Under the pieces are notes generated by a model. The model saw only the letters and a list, made by a program, of their open reading frames with translations. It was not told the DNA's origin and did no database searches. A stretch of DNA of 53,812 nt from Streptomyces laculatispora (lineage in GTDB: Bacteria; Actinomycetota; Actinomycetes; Streptomycetales; Streptomycetaceae): the NCBI RefSeq assembly GCF_017353455.1, contig NZ_JAFMPZ010000051.1:1-53812 (forward strand), in the 5' to 3' direction. The stretch's first letter is position 1, and each line of letters begins with the position of its first letter. The translations under genes and the position numbers were made by a program. Shown in pieces: positions 33,399 through 42,718 of this stretch.

Positions 33399-34142
33399 TC
33401 AGCGCGCGGTCAGCGTCATCTCGAACGAGTACCGGGACGCCCGGTACAGGTGTGAGCCGAACTCCACCGGGCGCCCCGCGTCGCCGAGGACCGTGCGCTC
33501 CATGGTGAGCAGGGTGCCGCCCCGGGACTCGTCCAGCAGCCGGGACTCCGCCGCGGTGGCCCGGCGCGCCCCGATGGTCTGGTCGGCGGTCCGCAGGGAG
33601 ATTCCGGCCCGCCTGAGCAGTTCGTAGAGGCCATGCCCGGTGAGCTCGTCCTCGGTCAGCCCCAGGAGGCCCGTCGGCAGATGGTTCTCCATGACCGCTA
33701 TGGGCTCGTCGTCCGCGTAACGCAGCCTGCGCAGGGCCAGGGTGTCCGTGCCGGGTTCGAGCTTGAGGGCGGCCGCGACCTCGGCGGAGGCGGGCACGGT
33801 CTGCATGGACAGCAACGTGGTGCGCGGCCGCCGGCCGTCGCGTTTGAGGTCCTCGAACAGGCTGGTCAGCTCGATCTGCCTGCGTACCCGGTTGTTGACG
33901 ACCTGGGTGCCCACGCCCCGCTTGCGTGCGAGCAGCCCCTTGTCCACCAGATGCTGCATGGCCTGGCGCATGGTGGGGCGGGAGAGCCCGAACTGGTCCG
34001 CCAGGGCGATCTCGTTCTCCAGCCGCGTTCCCGGTGCCAACGTGCCGGACTCGATGAGTTGTTGAAGCTGCTGTGCGACCTGAAAGTACAGCGGCACCGG
34101 GCTGCTCCGGTCGATGGTGATCAGCCTGGTGATCGACTCCAT
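33399..34142 (-). CDS. GntR-family regulator (HutC/UTRA type)
   Basis: This 247-aa protein has a winged HTH (PLYFQVAQQLQQLIESGTL, GLSRPTMRQAMQHLVDKG) and a UTRA effector domain (LRRLRYADDEPIAVMENHLP, AAESRLLDESRGGTLLTMER). ATG 34142 has GAGGAG 8 nt upstream; longer in-frame forms lack that. It is convergent with the sigma factor gene and follows an LLM oxidoreductase in the same direction. The ligand is unknown, perhaps a sugar phosphate or amino-acid derivative as in the HutC group. Confidence 0.9.
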   Translation of the reverse strand: MESITRLITIDRSSPVPLYFQVAQQLQQLIESGTLAPGTRLENEIALADQFGLSRPTMRQAMQHLVDKGLLARKRGVGTQVVNNRVRRQIELTSLFEDLKRDGRRPRTTLLSMQTVPASAEVAAALKLEPGTDTLALRRLRYADDEPIAVMENHLPTGLLGLTEDELTGHGLYELLRRAGISLRTADQTIGARRATAAESRLLDESRGGTLLTMERTVLGDAGRPVEFGSHLYRASRYSFEMTLTAR

Positions 34143-34205
34143 GTCGGGCTCCTCAAGACGTTGTGCCACGGAGTCAGTATGCAGCACATTCGACTCAAGC
34201 TCTGT

Positions 34206-34217
34206 ACGTATATATGT
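34206..34217 (-). promoter_or_regulatory. AT-rich dyad upstream of the GntR gene
   Basis: ACGTATATATGT is nearly palindromic (one mismatch pair) and stands out in surrounding GC-rich DNA. It lies about 64 nt upstream of the GntR start and could be its promoter and autoregulatory operator. Confidence 0.35.
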
Positions 34218-34286
34218 CATAACAATGTGTCGGTTCCGGTGCCGCTTCGACGCCGGTCGCACCACGGCCCCGCCCCGCTGACGCCG

Positions 34287-35210
34287 TCAGCCGGCCAGCT
34301 CCCCCAGGAGCTCCCAGGTCCGGCGCCGGCCGGCGTCCCCGGCCAGGTCCGTCCCCGAGAACACCACCTCCGTTGCCCCGGCGTCCCGGTATCGCTGCAC
34401 CTCGGCGGCGACCGTCCGCTCGTCGCCGATCACGGCCACGTCGGCGGCGCGCCGGCCGCCGGACAGTTCCACGACCCGTGCGTAGGAGGGGATCTGCTCG
34501 TAGAACGCGAGTTGTCCGGCGGCCGTCTCGCGTGCGGCGTCGGGATCACTGGTGACCACGCCGTGCACGAGCGCCACGATCCGGGGCGCGGGACGGCCCG
34601 CGTTCCGCGCGGCCGAGGTCACCGCCGGGACGATGTGCTCGGCCAGGGCCCGGGGCCCGGCGAGATAGGGCAGGATCCCGTCGGCCAGCTCGCCGCTCAC
34701 GCGCAGCGCCTGCGGGCCCATCGCGGCGACGAGCAGCGGCACGCCCGCCTCCGCTCCGGGCACACGCGCGGGGGCCGGTGTGGTCGCGGTGAGGAGCTCG
34801 CCGTGGAAGTCCGCGCTGCCGGTCTCGGTGAGCTGCCTCAGAGCGGTGAGGAACTCCCGCAGCCGGGCGATGGGCCGCTCGAAGGGGATGCCGAAGCCCG
34901 CCTCGGTCAGCAGCTTGGTGCCGAGCGCGAGTCCGAGGTGGTAGCGGCCGTGCGTGGCCGCCTGCGCGGTCTGGGCCTGGCTGGAGACGAGCAGCGGGTG
35001 GCGGCCGAAGACGGGGATCGCGGACGTGCCCACGTCGATGCCCGGCACTTCCCGCCCGACGATCGCAGCGAGCTGGGGAGAGTCCGCCCCGAAGGTCTGC
35101 CCGAACCAGGCGGACCGCAGCCCCGCGGCCGCGGCCTCCTGGGCAAGGCGCACGGTGGCGTCGATCTGGTTGTCGGCGTCGGTCGGGCTGATTGCTACTC
35201 CAACAGTCAT
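34287..35210 (-). CDS. LLM-class flavin-dependent oxidoreductase
   Basis: This 307-aa luciferase-like TIM-barrel protein begins MTVGVAISPTDADNQID and contains GLRSAWFGQTFGADSP and GRYHLGLALGTKLLTEAGFG. It is probably an F420- or FMN-dependent enzyme of the LLM superfamily; actinobacterial members with this type of N-terminus often use F420. ATG 35210 lacks a strong ribosome-binding site, so the start is less certain. Substrate unknown. Confidence 0.87.
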   Translation of the reverse strand: MTVGVAISPTDADNQIDATVRLAQEAAAAGLRSAWFGQTFGADSPQLAAIVGREVPGIDVGTSAIPVFGRHPLLVSSQAQTAQAATHGRYHLGLALGTKLLTEAGFGIPFERPIARLREFLTALRQLTETGSADFHGELLTATTPAPARVPGAEAGVPLLVAAMGPQALRVSGELADGILPYLAGPRALAEHIVPAVTSAARNAGRPAPRIVALVHGVVTSDPDAARETAAGQLAFYEQIPSYARVVELSGGRRAADVAVIGDERTVAAEVQRYRDAGATEVVFSGTDLAGDAGRRRTWELLGELAG

Positions 35211-35393
35211 GTCATGTCGAAACCAGGTGAGTTGGGCGAGCATTCCACCTTGTGTGTGACGAGTTCATGTCTGCCGTGTGTACGCGGCTGAGGCTGTCTG
35301 CGGCCTGGGCGCGGCCCCGGGGCGACACCGTTTGAATGATCAAAACAGCAGCGGGTTACCATATGAGCGCCTCCTAGCTCGAAAGATAAACCT

Positions 35394-36839
35394 GTGACTG
35401 TCAATGACGACTCGTTCACCAACTGGAAGAACCGCGAGGAGATCGCGGAGTCGATGATCCCGATCATCGGGAAGCTGCACCGGGAGCGGGACGTCACCGT
35501 CCTGCTGCACAGCCGCTCCCTGGTGAACAAGTCGGTGGTCAGCATCCTCAAGACCCACCGGTTCGCCCGGCAGATCGCCGGTGAGGAGCTCTCGGTCACC
35601 GAGACGCTGCCGTTCCTGAAGGCTCTCACCACCCTCGATCTCGGCCCTTCCCAGATCGACATCGGGATGCTCGCCGCGATGTACCGGACCGACGACCGCG
35701 GTCTGTCCATGGCGGAGTTCACCGCCGGGGCCGTCGCCGGCGCCACGGGGGCCGACAAGATCGAGTGCCGCGAGCCGCGCGATGTCGTCCTCTACGGATT
35801 CGGCCGCATCGGCCGCCTCCTCGCCCGGCTGCTCATCGAGAAGGCGGGCTCCGGCAACGGCCTGCGGCTGCGTGCCATCGTCGTCCGCAAGGCGGCGGGC
35901 CAGGACATCGTCAAGCGCGCCTCACTGCTGCGCCGCGACTCGATCCACGGACAGTTCCAGGGCACGATCACCGTTGACGAGGCGAACAACAAGATCATCG
36001 CCAACGGCAACGAGATCAAGGTGATCTACTCTGACGACCCGACGACGGTGGACTACACGGCGTACGGGATCAAGGACGCCGTCCTCATCGACAACACCGG
36101 CCGGTGGCGCGACCGCGAGGGCCTGTCGCAGCACCTGCGCCCCGGCGTCGCCAAGGTCGTGCTCACCGCGCCGGGCAAGGGCGACGTCCCCAATGTCGTT
36201 CATGGCGTCAACCACGACATGATCAAGCCGGACGAGCAGATCATCTCCTGTGCCTCCTGCACCACCAACGCGATCGTCCCGCCGCTGAAGGCGATGGCGG
36301 ACGAGTACGGCGTCCTGCGCGGTCACGTGGAGACGATCCACTCGTTCACCAATGACCAGAACCTGCTGGACAACTACCACAGCTCCGACCGCCGCGGCCG
36401 CTCGGCGCCGCTCAACATGGTCATCACCGAGACCGGTGCGGCGTCCGCCGTGGCCAAGGCGCTGCCCGACCTCGACGCGACGATCACCGGCAGCTCGATC
36501 CGGGTACCGGTGCCGGACGTCTCGATCGCGATCCTCAGCCTGAAGCTCGGGCGCGAGACCACCCGCACCGAGGTCCTCGACCACCTCCGCGAGGTGTCGC
36601 TCACGTCGCCGCTCAAGCGCCAGATCGACTTCACCACCGCCCCGGACGCGGTCTCCAGCGACTTCATCGGCTCGCGCCATGCCTCCATCGTCGATGCCGG
36701 GCCCACTCAGGTCGATGGGGACAACGCGATCCTCTACCTCTGGTACGACAACGAGTTCGGCTACTCCTGCCAGGTCGTCCGGGTCGTCCAGCACGTCTCC
36801 GGGGTGGAGTACCCGACCTTCCCCGTCCCCGTGCTCTGA
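35394..36839 (+). CDS. glyceraldehyde-3-phosphate dehydrogenase, long form
   Basis: This 481-aa GAPDH carries about 125 extra N-terminal residues (NDDSFTNWKNREEIAESMIP onward) before the NAD domain (VVLYGFGRIGRLLARLL). The nucleophile is Cys289 in SCASCTTNA, followed by HSFTNDQNLLDNYH. The Rossmann and catalytic domains appear complete to WYDNEFGYSCQVVR. It oxidises glyceraldehyde-3-phosphate in central carbon metabolism; such long forms are second GAPDHs in Streptomyces. GTG 35394 is the annotated start. An 18-bp terminator follows. Confidence 0.93.
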   Translation: MTVNDDSFTNWKNREEIAESMIPIIGKLHRERDVTVLLHSRSLVNKSVVSILKTHRFARQIAGEELSVTETLPFLKALTTLDLGPSQIDIGMLAAMYRTDDRGLSMAEFTAGAVAGATGADKIECREPRDVVLYGFGRIGRLLARLLIEKAGSGNGLRLRAIVVRKAAGQDIVKRASLLRRDSIHGQFQGTITVDEANNKIIANGNEIKVIYSDDPTTVDYTAYGIKDAVLIDNTGRWRDREGLSQHLRPGVAKVVLTAPGKGDVPNVVHGVNHDMIKPDEQIISCASCTTNAIVPPLKAMADEYGVLRGHVETIHSFTNDQNLLDNYHSSDRRGRSAPLNMVITETGAASAVAKALPDLDATITGSSIRVPVPDVSIAILSLKLGRETTRTEVLDHLREVSLTSPLKRQIDFTTAPDAVSSDFIGSRHASIVDAGPTQVDGDNAILYLWYDNEFGYSCQVVRVVQHVSGVEYPTFPVPVL

Positions 36840-36847
36840 CCCCGCCG

Positions 36848-36887
36848 TCCCGTGTGCGGGCAGCCCGGAGGCTGCCCGCACACGGGA
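36848..36887. terminator. bidirectional terminator between convergent genes
   Basis: An 18-bp perfect stem (TCCCGTGTGCGGGCAGCC and complement) with loop CGGA lies between the GAPDH stop and the stop of the convergent EF-G paralogue. Confidence 0.9.
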
Positions 36888-36900
36888 CCGGTACCGAGGA

Positions 36901-39000
36901 CTACCGGGCCGGTGCCGGGCCCGACACCGTGTTCGGTGCCGGGGCATAGCCCGTGGCCCGGGTGGTGAACGTCCCCCGGCCCTGGGTCCGGCTGCGCAGC
37001 CGGGTCGCGTAGCCGAACAGTTCGGCCAGCGGCACCGTCGCCGTGATCACCGCCGTACCGGGCCGCGCGGTGGTACCGGACACCTGGCCACGCCGTGCGG
37101 CCAGGTCACCGAGCACCCCGCCGACGGCGTCGTCGGGCACGGTGACCGTGACCTCGGCCACCGGTTCCAGCAGCACCATCGCGCAGGCGCGCAGCGCCTC
37201 CCGGAGCGCGAACCGCCCGGCGGTGCGGAACGCCATCTCCGAGGAGTCCTTGGGATGGGTGGCGCCGTCGGTCAGCGTCACCCGCACCCCGGTCACCGGA
37301 TGCCCGCCGACGGGACCCTCGACCAGGGCGTCCCGGCAGCCGGCCGCCACCGCCCGGACGTACTCCTGCGGCACCCGGCCGCCGACGACGGCCGAGCGGA
37401 ACACGAACTCCGCCCCGCCCGCGCCGTCTTGACCGTCGGTCGACTCCAACGGTTCGACGTCGAGAACGACATGGGCGAACTGCCCGGCCCCTCCGTCCTG
37501 CTTGACGTGCCGGTACACCAGAGCGGACACACCGCGCACGACCGTCTCCCGGAAGGCGACCTGCGGCCGGCCGACCCGGACCTCCAGCCCGTGGGCGCGG
37601 CGGATCTTCTCCGCCGCCACCTCCAGGTGGAGTTCGCCCATGCCCGAGAGCACCGTCTGACCCGTCTCGGGGTCCGTCCGCACCGCCAGCGACGGGTCCT
37701 CCTCGGCCAGCCGCGCCAGTGCGGACATCAGCCGCTCCGTGTCGGTGCTCCGGCCGGCCTCGACCGCGACCGACACGACCGGATCCGCCACGGTGGGCGG
37801 TTCGAGGACCAACGGGGCACCCGGCGCGCACAGAGTGGCGCCGGCCCGGGCGGCCTTGAGACCGATCACCGCGACGATGTCCCCGGCCACCGCCTCGTCC
37901 ACATCGACGTGCCGGTCCGCCTGGACCCGCAGGATGCGGCCGACACGCTCGCTGCGCCGGGCGCCCGCGTCCAGCACCGTCTCCCCCTTCCTGAGCGTGC
38001 CCGAATACACCCGCAGATAGGTCAGCCGGCCCGTCGCGGTCGCGGTCACCTTGAACGCCAGCGCGGCGAGCGGAGCCGCCGGATCGGCGGCTCGCTCCCG
38101 CACTTCGCCGCCGAGTGTGCCGCGCACCGGTGGCACGTCCAGCGGGGAGGGCAGATAGGCCACGACGGCCTCCAGCAGCGGCTCGATACCGCGGTTGCGG
38201 TAGGCCGAACCGCACAGCACGACGACCCCTTCACCGGTACGGGTCAGATCGCGCAACGCCTCGGCCAGCGTCCGCGCGCAGAGCGTGGACCGCGCGCAGA
38301 ACTCCTCCAGGGCGACCGGGTGGAGCTCCGCCACCGTCTCCTCCAGCAGCCGTCGGCGCCGTTGTGCCTCCTCCCGCAGCGCTTCGGGGACCTCCCCCTC
38401 CTCGTACGTGTCACAGCCATCGGTCCAGAGCAGTGCCCGCATGCGCAGCAGATCCACCACTCCGGTGAACCGCTCCTCGTCCCCGACCGGAAGCTGGACC
38501 ACCAACGGGACCGTGTGCAGCCGCTCCCGGATCGACGCGACCGCCGCGTCTAGGTCGGCGCCGACGCGGTCGAGCTTGTTGACGAACGCGATGCGCGGCA
38601 CGGCGTGCCGGTCGGCCTGGCGCCACACCGACTCGCTCTGCGGCTCCACGCCCGCGACTGCGTCGAACACCGCGATCGCACCGTCGAGCACCCGCAGCGA
38701 ACGCTCGACCTCGTCGGCGAAGTCGACGTGTCCCGGAGTGTCGATCAGATTGATCCGGTGGTCCGCCCACGTACAACTCACCGCAGCGGCGAAGATGGTG
38801 ATGCCCCGGTCGCGCTCCTGCGGGTCGAAGTCGGTGATGGTCGTCCCGTCATGGACCTCGCCGCGCTTGTGGGTGGTGCCGGTGGCGTAGAGGATCCGTT
38901 CGGTGACGGTGGTCTTGCCGGCATCGACATGGGCGAGGATGCCCAGGTTGCGAACGCCGCTCAGTGCGCTGGTGAGATGACGGTGCAGTTCGGTACGCAC
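36901..39000 (-). CDS. elongation factor G paralogue (EF-G2 / FusB-like)
   Basis: This 699-aa translational GTPase has G1 AHVDAGKTT (23-31), switch I/G2 ERDRGITI, G3 DTPGH, G4 NKLD and domains II to V, with a C-terminal Ser/Thr/Ala tail (TTRATGYAPAPNTVSGPAPAR). It is not the housekeeping EF-G, since there is no rpsL/rpsG/tuf context. It may act in ribosome recycling, stress or antibiotic tolerance, as proposed for Streptomyces paralogues and ribosome-protection relatives. GTG 39000 has GAAAGG upstream. A possible leader ORF lies 145 nt upstream. Confidence 0.88.
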   Translation of the reverse strand: MRTELHRHLTSALSGVRNLGILAHVDAGKTTVTERILYATGTTHKRGEVHDGTTITDFDPQERDRGITIFAAAVSCTWADHRINLIDTPGHVDFADEVERSLRVLDGAIAVFDAVAGVEPQSESVWRQADRHAVPRIAFVNKLDRVGADLDAAVASIRERLHTVPLVVQLPVGDEERFTGVVDLLRMRALLWTDGCDTYEEGEVPEALREEAQRRRRLLEETVAELHPVALEEFCARSTLCARTLAEALRDLTRTGEGVVVLCGSAYRNRGIEPLLEAVVAYLPSPLDVPPVRGTLGGEVRERAADPAAPLAALAFKVTATATGRLTYLRVYSGTLRKGETVLDAGARRSERVGRILRVQADRHVDVDEAVAGDIVAVIGLKAARAGATLCAPGAPLVLEPPTVADPVVSVAVEAGRSTDTERLMSALARLAEEDPSLAVRTDPETGQTVLSGMGELHLEVAAEKIRRAHGLEVRVGRPQVAFRETVVRGVSALVYRHVKQDGGAGQFAHVVLDVEPLESTDGQDGAGGAEFVFRSAVVGGRVPQEYVRAVAAGCRDALVEGPVGGHPVTGVRVTLTDGATHPKDSSEMAFRTAGRFALREALRACAMVLLEPVAEVTVTVPDDAVGGVLGDLAARRGQVSGTTARPGTAVITATVPLAELFGYATRLRSRTQGRGTFTTRATGYAPAPNTVSGPAPAR

Positions 39001-39145
39001 GGTCCGTGGCCTTTCGGGGTGATCCGGAAGAAGACGGCGCGATGCCCGGACGAGGAGGCCTGTGTCCAGGCCCGCGGAACCCTTGGCAGCGGCGCGCCGC
39101 ACAGGGCGCCGCGGCGATGACGGTTCGTCAATGAACGGACAGGGC

Positions 39146-39262
39146 TCAGCTGTTCGTCACGGGTGTCCGGGGCCGGCCGCGCAGCCGACGCCGGGCGGAG
39201 GTAGACACCAGGATCACCTCGTACCGCGACAGGGGAACGACGACAGCGGTGCGGTAGCGCAC
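39146..39262 (-). CDS. putative 38-aa leader ORF upstream of EF-G paralogue
   Basis: GTG 39262 is preceded by GGGGAGA at a 6-nt spacing, and the ORF ends at TGA 39146-39148. It reads VRYRTAVVVPLSRYEVILVS, then Arg-rich TSARRRLRGRPR. Third-position GC is high, as in real genes. It is in the same direction as the EF-G paralogue and 145 nt ahead of it. It could be a translated leader that senses ribosome function, or simply a small protein. The rest of 39001-39501 (apart from it) shows no gene. Confidence 0.4.
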   Translation of the reverse strand: MRYRTAVVVPLSRYEVILVSTSARRRLRGRPRTPVTNS

Positions 39263-39501
39263 GGCAGGTCTCCCCTCACTGGTCACGGTGCGCGCCATGC
39301 CGTGATGGCGGCGCGCGAGTTCGTGGCGAGTCTAGGGAAGCGGGTACGGGGGAGAGAAGCGGATTTCCCGGGAAGCCGATGCCGTTGCCCGGCCTTAGCC
39401 GTCGGGGGCGGATCCGTGTCACGGCGAAGGGAACCAAGAGGCGTCCCCCGCTGTCATTACTACGTTCGCTACGCCATTCACACAGAGACGGAGGCGAGTC
39501 C

Positions 39502-41218
39502 ATGGGGGTCGCCCGGGCACTGTTGCCGGTGCTGCGTCTTGCGGCCGGGGCCGGGCTCCGGCCGGGCCCCGCGTTACTCGGGGCCGCACTCCGGCGCTGC
39601 TCGTCGCCCCGTACGTTGCTCATCCCTCCGCAGCCGTTGGCGAGTCGACTGAAGTGGAGCGGGGAAGCGGTCGCCCTGTTCCGTGCCCCGGCCACCGGCC
39701 GGCGTTCCGTCGGCGGCCACCGGCGCCGGCTGGCCCGATCCCTCGCGCTGCGTGGCGAACTGCTGCGTCAGGCGGGGCGGTACGCGGAGGCGCTCGCCGC
39801 GGTGGAGGAGTCCCTGGCCGTTCCCGAGGCCCGCGCGCTCAGGACGCCGGCCGTCGACCGCCGGGTGACGCTCACCTTCGCGCTTGCGGGGGTCGGCAGA
39901 CTCGACGAGGCGCTGGTGGTCGCCCGTGAACATGCGGATGCGTACGGGGGCGTCGCGACGGGTCCGGTCGGCCGCTCGTCGGGCAGCCGGGCCCAGGCGC
40001 TGCGCGCATACGCATGCGTGCTGGAGTGGGCCGGACGGCCGGCGGAGTCCGCCGATGTCTACCGGCGATGTGTCGCCCTGATAAGGGAGTTGTCCCCGTG
40101 GCGGCGACTCCCCGTGGAACTGCTGTACACGCGGACGCTGGTCGAGCTGACCGGCGTGCTGCGCACGCTCGCCCGGTTCGACGAAGCGATCGAGGCGGGC
40201 GACGAGGCACGGGAGCGCACCGGCGTGGTGCTGCCCCGGCTCAACCCGGAAGGCCTGTCCCTGCACGCCCGGTTGCTCAGCGACCTGGCCTGGTGCCTGG
40301 GCTCCACCGGTGAAGTCGACCGGGCGCGCGAGACGGCCACGGAGGCGGTGGCGGCCTGTCGCGCCATGATCGTGTACGACCTCGCAGCCGGTGAGCCGCG
40401 GCTCGTGATCGCCCTTCGGTGCCTCTCGCACCACCTCGACAGGCTGGAGGATCACGACGAGGAACGGGTCGTGCTGCGTGAACTCGCCGCCCGCTGCTCC
40501 CGGTTGGCCATCTCCAGTCCGGATGTCTACGAGCCGGCGCTCGCCGAGGCCCTCGACGGTCTCGCCCTGTGCCATGCGCGGGACGGAGATTTCAGCGAGT
40601 CCGTGGCAGCCGCCGAGCGCAGTGTGGCGTTGTACCGGCGTGCCGCCGAACGTGATCCCGCCGCCCCACGAGCCGGAGTTGGCCCGGACGCTGGCCGCGC
40701 TCAGTGCCCATCTGTCTCGTACGGACTCAGGCGACGGCTCGGTGGCCGCCGCCCGCGAGGCGCTGGAGATCACGCGGCGTTCGGCGGAACCCGACGGTCA
40801 GGAGCACCGGTCACGGATCGCCCAGCGGCTGCGGCTCCTCGGCCGGGCCCTGCACCGCACCGGGGACGAAGAGGAGGCGGAGGCCTGCTTCACGGAGGCC
40901 GAGACCATTTTGCGGGCGCTCATGGAGACGGGAGGCCGCAAGCGGTACGCGGCAGATCTGGACGCCGCGCTGTCGGGGCTCGCCGCCGCTCTGGGCGCGG
41001 CGGTCGACGTCCACCTCGACGCGGGCCGCGCGACCGAGGCCGCGGCGGCTCTGGACCGTATCCACCGGCTCACCGGGCGCACCGGACGCAGTGACGTGCA
41101 CGCGGCCTGCGTCACCGCGTTCGCCCGTGCGCGCGCCCGGGAACCGGAAGGAATCCGGCAGGCCTGGCAGCGGGTGACGGGGGAGCCGTGGCCCTCGTTC
41201 GTCTACCGGATCGGCTGA
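39502..41218 (+). pseudogene. TPR-repeat protein, one-base frameshift
   Basis: ATG 39502 follows GGAGGCGAG. The product would be about 571 residues of helical TPR-like repeats: LRGELLRQAGRYAEALAAVE, then GEVDRARETATEAVAACR, later GRALHRTGDEEEAEACFTEAE, ending WPSFVYRIG at 41218. The frame breaks at the run CCCC near 40664-40667: before it the frame is SVALYRRAAERDPAA, and after it HEPELARTLAALSAHLS continues one base later. The length 39502-41218 is 3n+1, so one extra C fits. It may be a real inactivation or a base-calling error. Confidence 0.75.
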
Positions 41219-41535
41219 GTACGGCCGCGGGAGGGCCCCCGGGCCGGCGCCGGGGTACTGGCAGCGAGTTCCCCGGGCCGACTGCGGCCGGTTCGGGGCT
41301 GCCATGTCCTGCGGCACCGCCGGAGCGCGTTTTGGCCGCAGCCGCGCCACTCGGCGGGCGAGATGCCCGCGCCCCGGCCACCCCGGGTGATCAGTGCGTT
41401 CACCGGCGTATGGGGGTCCAGGGCCATCGTCCGGGCCAGCAGGACCCCGATCACCAGCGGAGCCAGCGTGACGGCCAGCGTGGTGCCGGCACTGGTGACG
41501 TGCTGCATGCGGGGGCGCGGTGCGTCGGGAGCCAT
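41203..41535 (-). CDS. small hypothetical protein with one hydrophobic segment
   Basis: This 110-aa ORF starts MAPDAPRPRMQHVTSAGTTL. A single hydrophobic stretch (LAVTLAPLVIGVLLA, about residues 20-35) could be a membrane anchor. The rest is Arg/Gly-rich and unlike any family I know. The ribosome-binding site is poor and the ORF overlaps the tail of the TPR gene, so it may be spurious. Codon use in the first ~65 residues is gene-like. Confidence 0.35.
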   Translation of the reverse strand: MAPDAPRPRMQHVTSAGTTLAVTLAPLVIGVLLARTMALDPHTPVNALITRGGRGAGISPAEWRGCGQNALRRCRRTWQPRTGRSRPGELAASTPAPARGPSRGRTQPIR

Positions 41536-41587
41536 GGTCCCATTCGAGCAGCGACGGACCGGTGCGGGATCGGGCGGCGTACTCAGT

Positions 41588-41623
41588 CCGGGGCGGCCCG
41601 GGTACTCACCCGGGCCGCCCCGG
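41588..41623 (-). terminator. hairpin terminator after the DUF2510 gene
   Basis: A 16-bp perfect stem CCGGGGCGGCCCGGGT with loop ACTC lies 10 nt downstream of the stop of the minus-strand DUF2510 gene. Confidence 0.85.
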
Positions 41624-41632
41624 CGGCAGTGG

Positions 41633-42526
41633 CTATGCCGTGGTGCCGGGGCCGGAACCCGTGCCCGAGGCGGCCTTGATGCCCTTGGTGATGTCGTCCA
41701 GGACGGACAGGGCCGGTGCCTTGGTGTTGATGTCGAAGCCCGAACGGACGACGACCAGCATGTTCTCGGCCCGAGGGGCGGGGAAGGCCAGCGACTCGAC
41801 GTACCCGTCGTCGCCGTTCTTCGTCACGACCTTCCAGCGCACCCGGTAGCCCTTCTGGCCGGCGACGGTGACCGGCTCGGACTTCAGCTCCTGGTGCGAG
41901 GTGATGCCGCCGTAGATCTGCTCGCCGTACGAGTCCTTCGCGTTGGCGGCGATGTCCTTCTCGGCCGTGGCCCTCGCGGTCGTGGTGTTCAGCTTCAGCG
42001 CCTTGGCCGGGACGGAGAACACTCCGCCGCGGACACACTTCTGCTTGGTGTCCCCGGGGCAGGCGTACGAACCTGTGGTCACCCCCGCGCCCATGCCCGA
42101 CTCGCCCTTCCAGCCGTCAGGGACCGGGATGCTGATTCCGCTCGCCAGGTCCGTCGCGTAACCGTCCTCGGTCTGCGGCTGCTGCTGCTCGGGGCTCTCG
42201 TTCCCGCCGCCATCGCCACCGCTGCCGCCCGGTGCGCCGGGCTGACGACTGGGCGCAGGGGAGGGCGAGGCGGACGGTGCGGTGGCCGTGTCCGTCTTCT
42301 TGCCGGAGTCGTCGGCCAGCAGGTACACGCCACCGCCGATGGCGGCGAGCAGCACCACACCGGCGGTTATGCCGGCACCGATGCGTATCCGGCGGCTGCG
42401 CGCGGTCGCCGGTGGCACGCGGAGGTGATCGGTCCACTGACTGCCGTCCCACCAGCGTTCCTGGATGGGGCCAAATCCTGTGTACCCGGGGTCTGGATGC
42501 CAGCCGGGCGGGCTCGTCTGCGTCAC
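41633..42526 (-). CDS. DUF2510 domain membrane-anchored protein
   Basis: This protein of about 297 aa has an N-terminal DUF2510 module (PPGWHPDPGYTGFGPIQERW, then WDGSQWTDHLR). One membrane span follows (IGAGITAGVVLLAAIGGGVY), then a Ser/Pro/Gly/Gln-rich linker and a C-terminal extracytoplasmic domain of about 170 residues (ATDLASGISIPVPDGWKG to the end). Function unknown; the domain is widespread in Actinobacteria. GTG 42526 is chosen because family members begin near the PPGW motif; GTG 42535 is possible. A strong terminator follows. Confidence 0.85.
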   Translation of the reverse strand: MTQTSPPGWHPDPGYTGFGPIQERWWDGSQWTDHLRVPPATARSRRIRIGAGITAGVVLLAAIGGGVYLLADDSGKKTDTATAPSASPSPAPSRQPGAPGGSGGDGGGNESPEQQQPQTEDGYATDLASGISIPVPDGWKGESGMGAGVTTGSYACPGDTKQKCVRGGVFSVPAKALKLNTTTARATAEKDIAANAKDSYGEQIYGGITSHQELKSEPVTVAGQKGYRVRWKVVTKNGDDGYVESLAFPAPRAENMLVVVRSGFDINTKAPALSVLDDITKGIKAASGTGSGPGTTA

Positions 42527-42718
42527 GGCAGCCACCGTAGCCGGGTTGCGTGAGAATCCGATGAACCGGATGAGCTGGATGAGCGGTTCCGGCCCTGCTC
42601 CGGACCTGATTCTGGTCTAGACAATTGATGACGAAGCTCGCTAGCATCCGCGACGGAGCGCGGTGGTCCTGCGGCAGCGGTTCGCCCGGTCCGTCGGCCA
42701 CGGCAGGATTGAGGGCAC

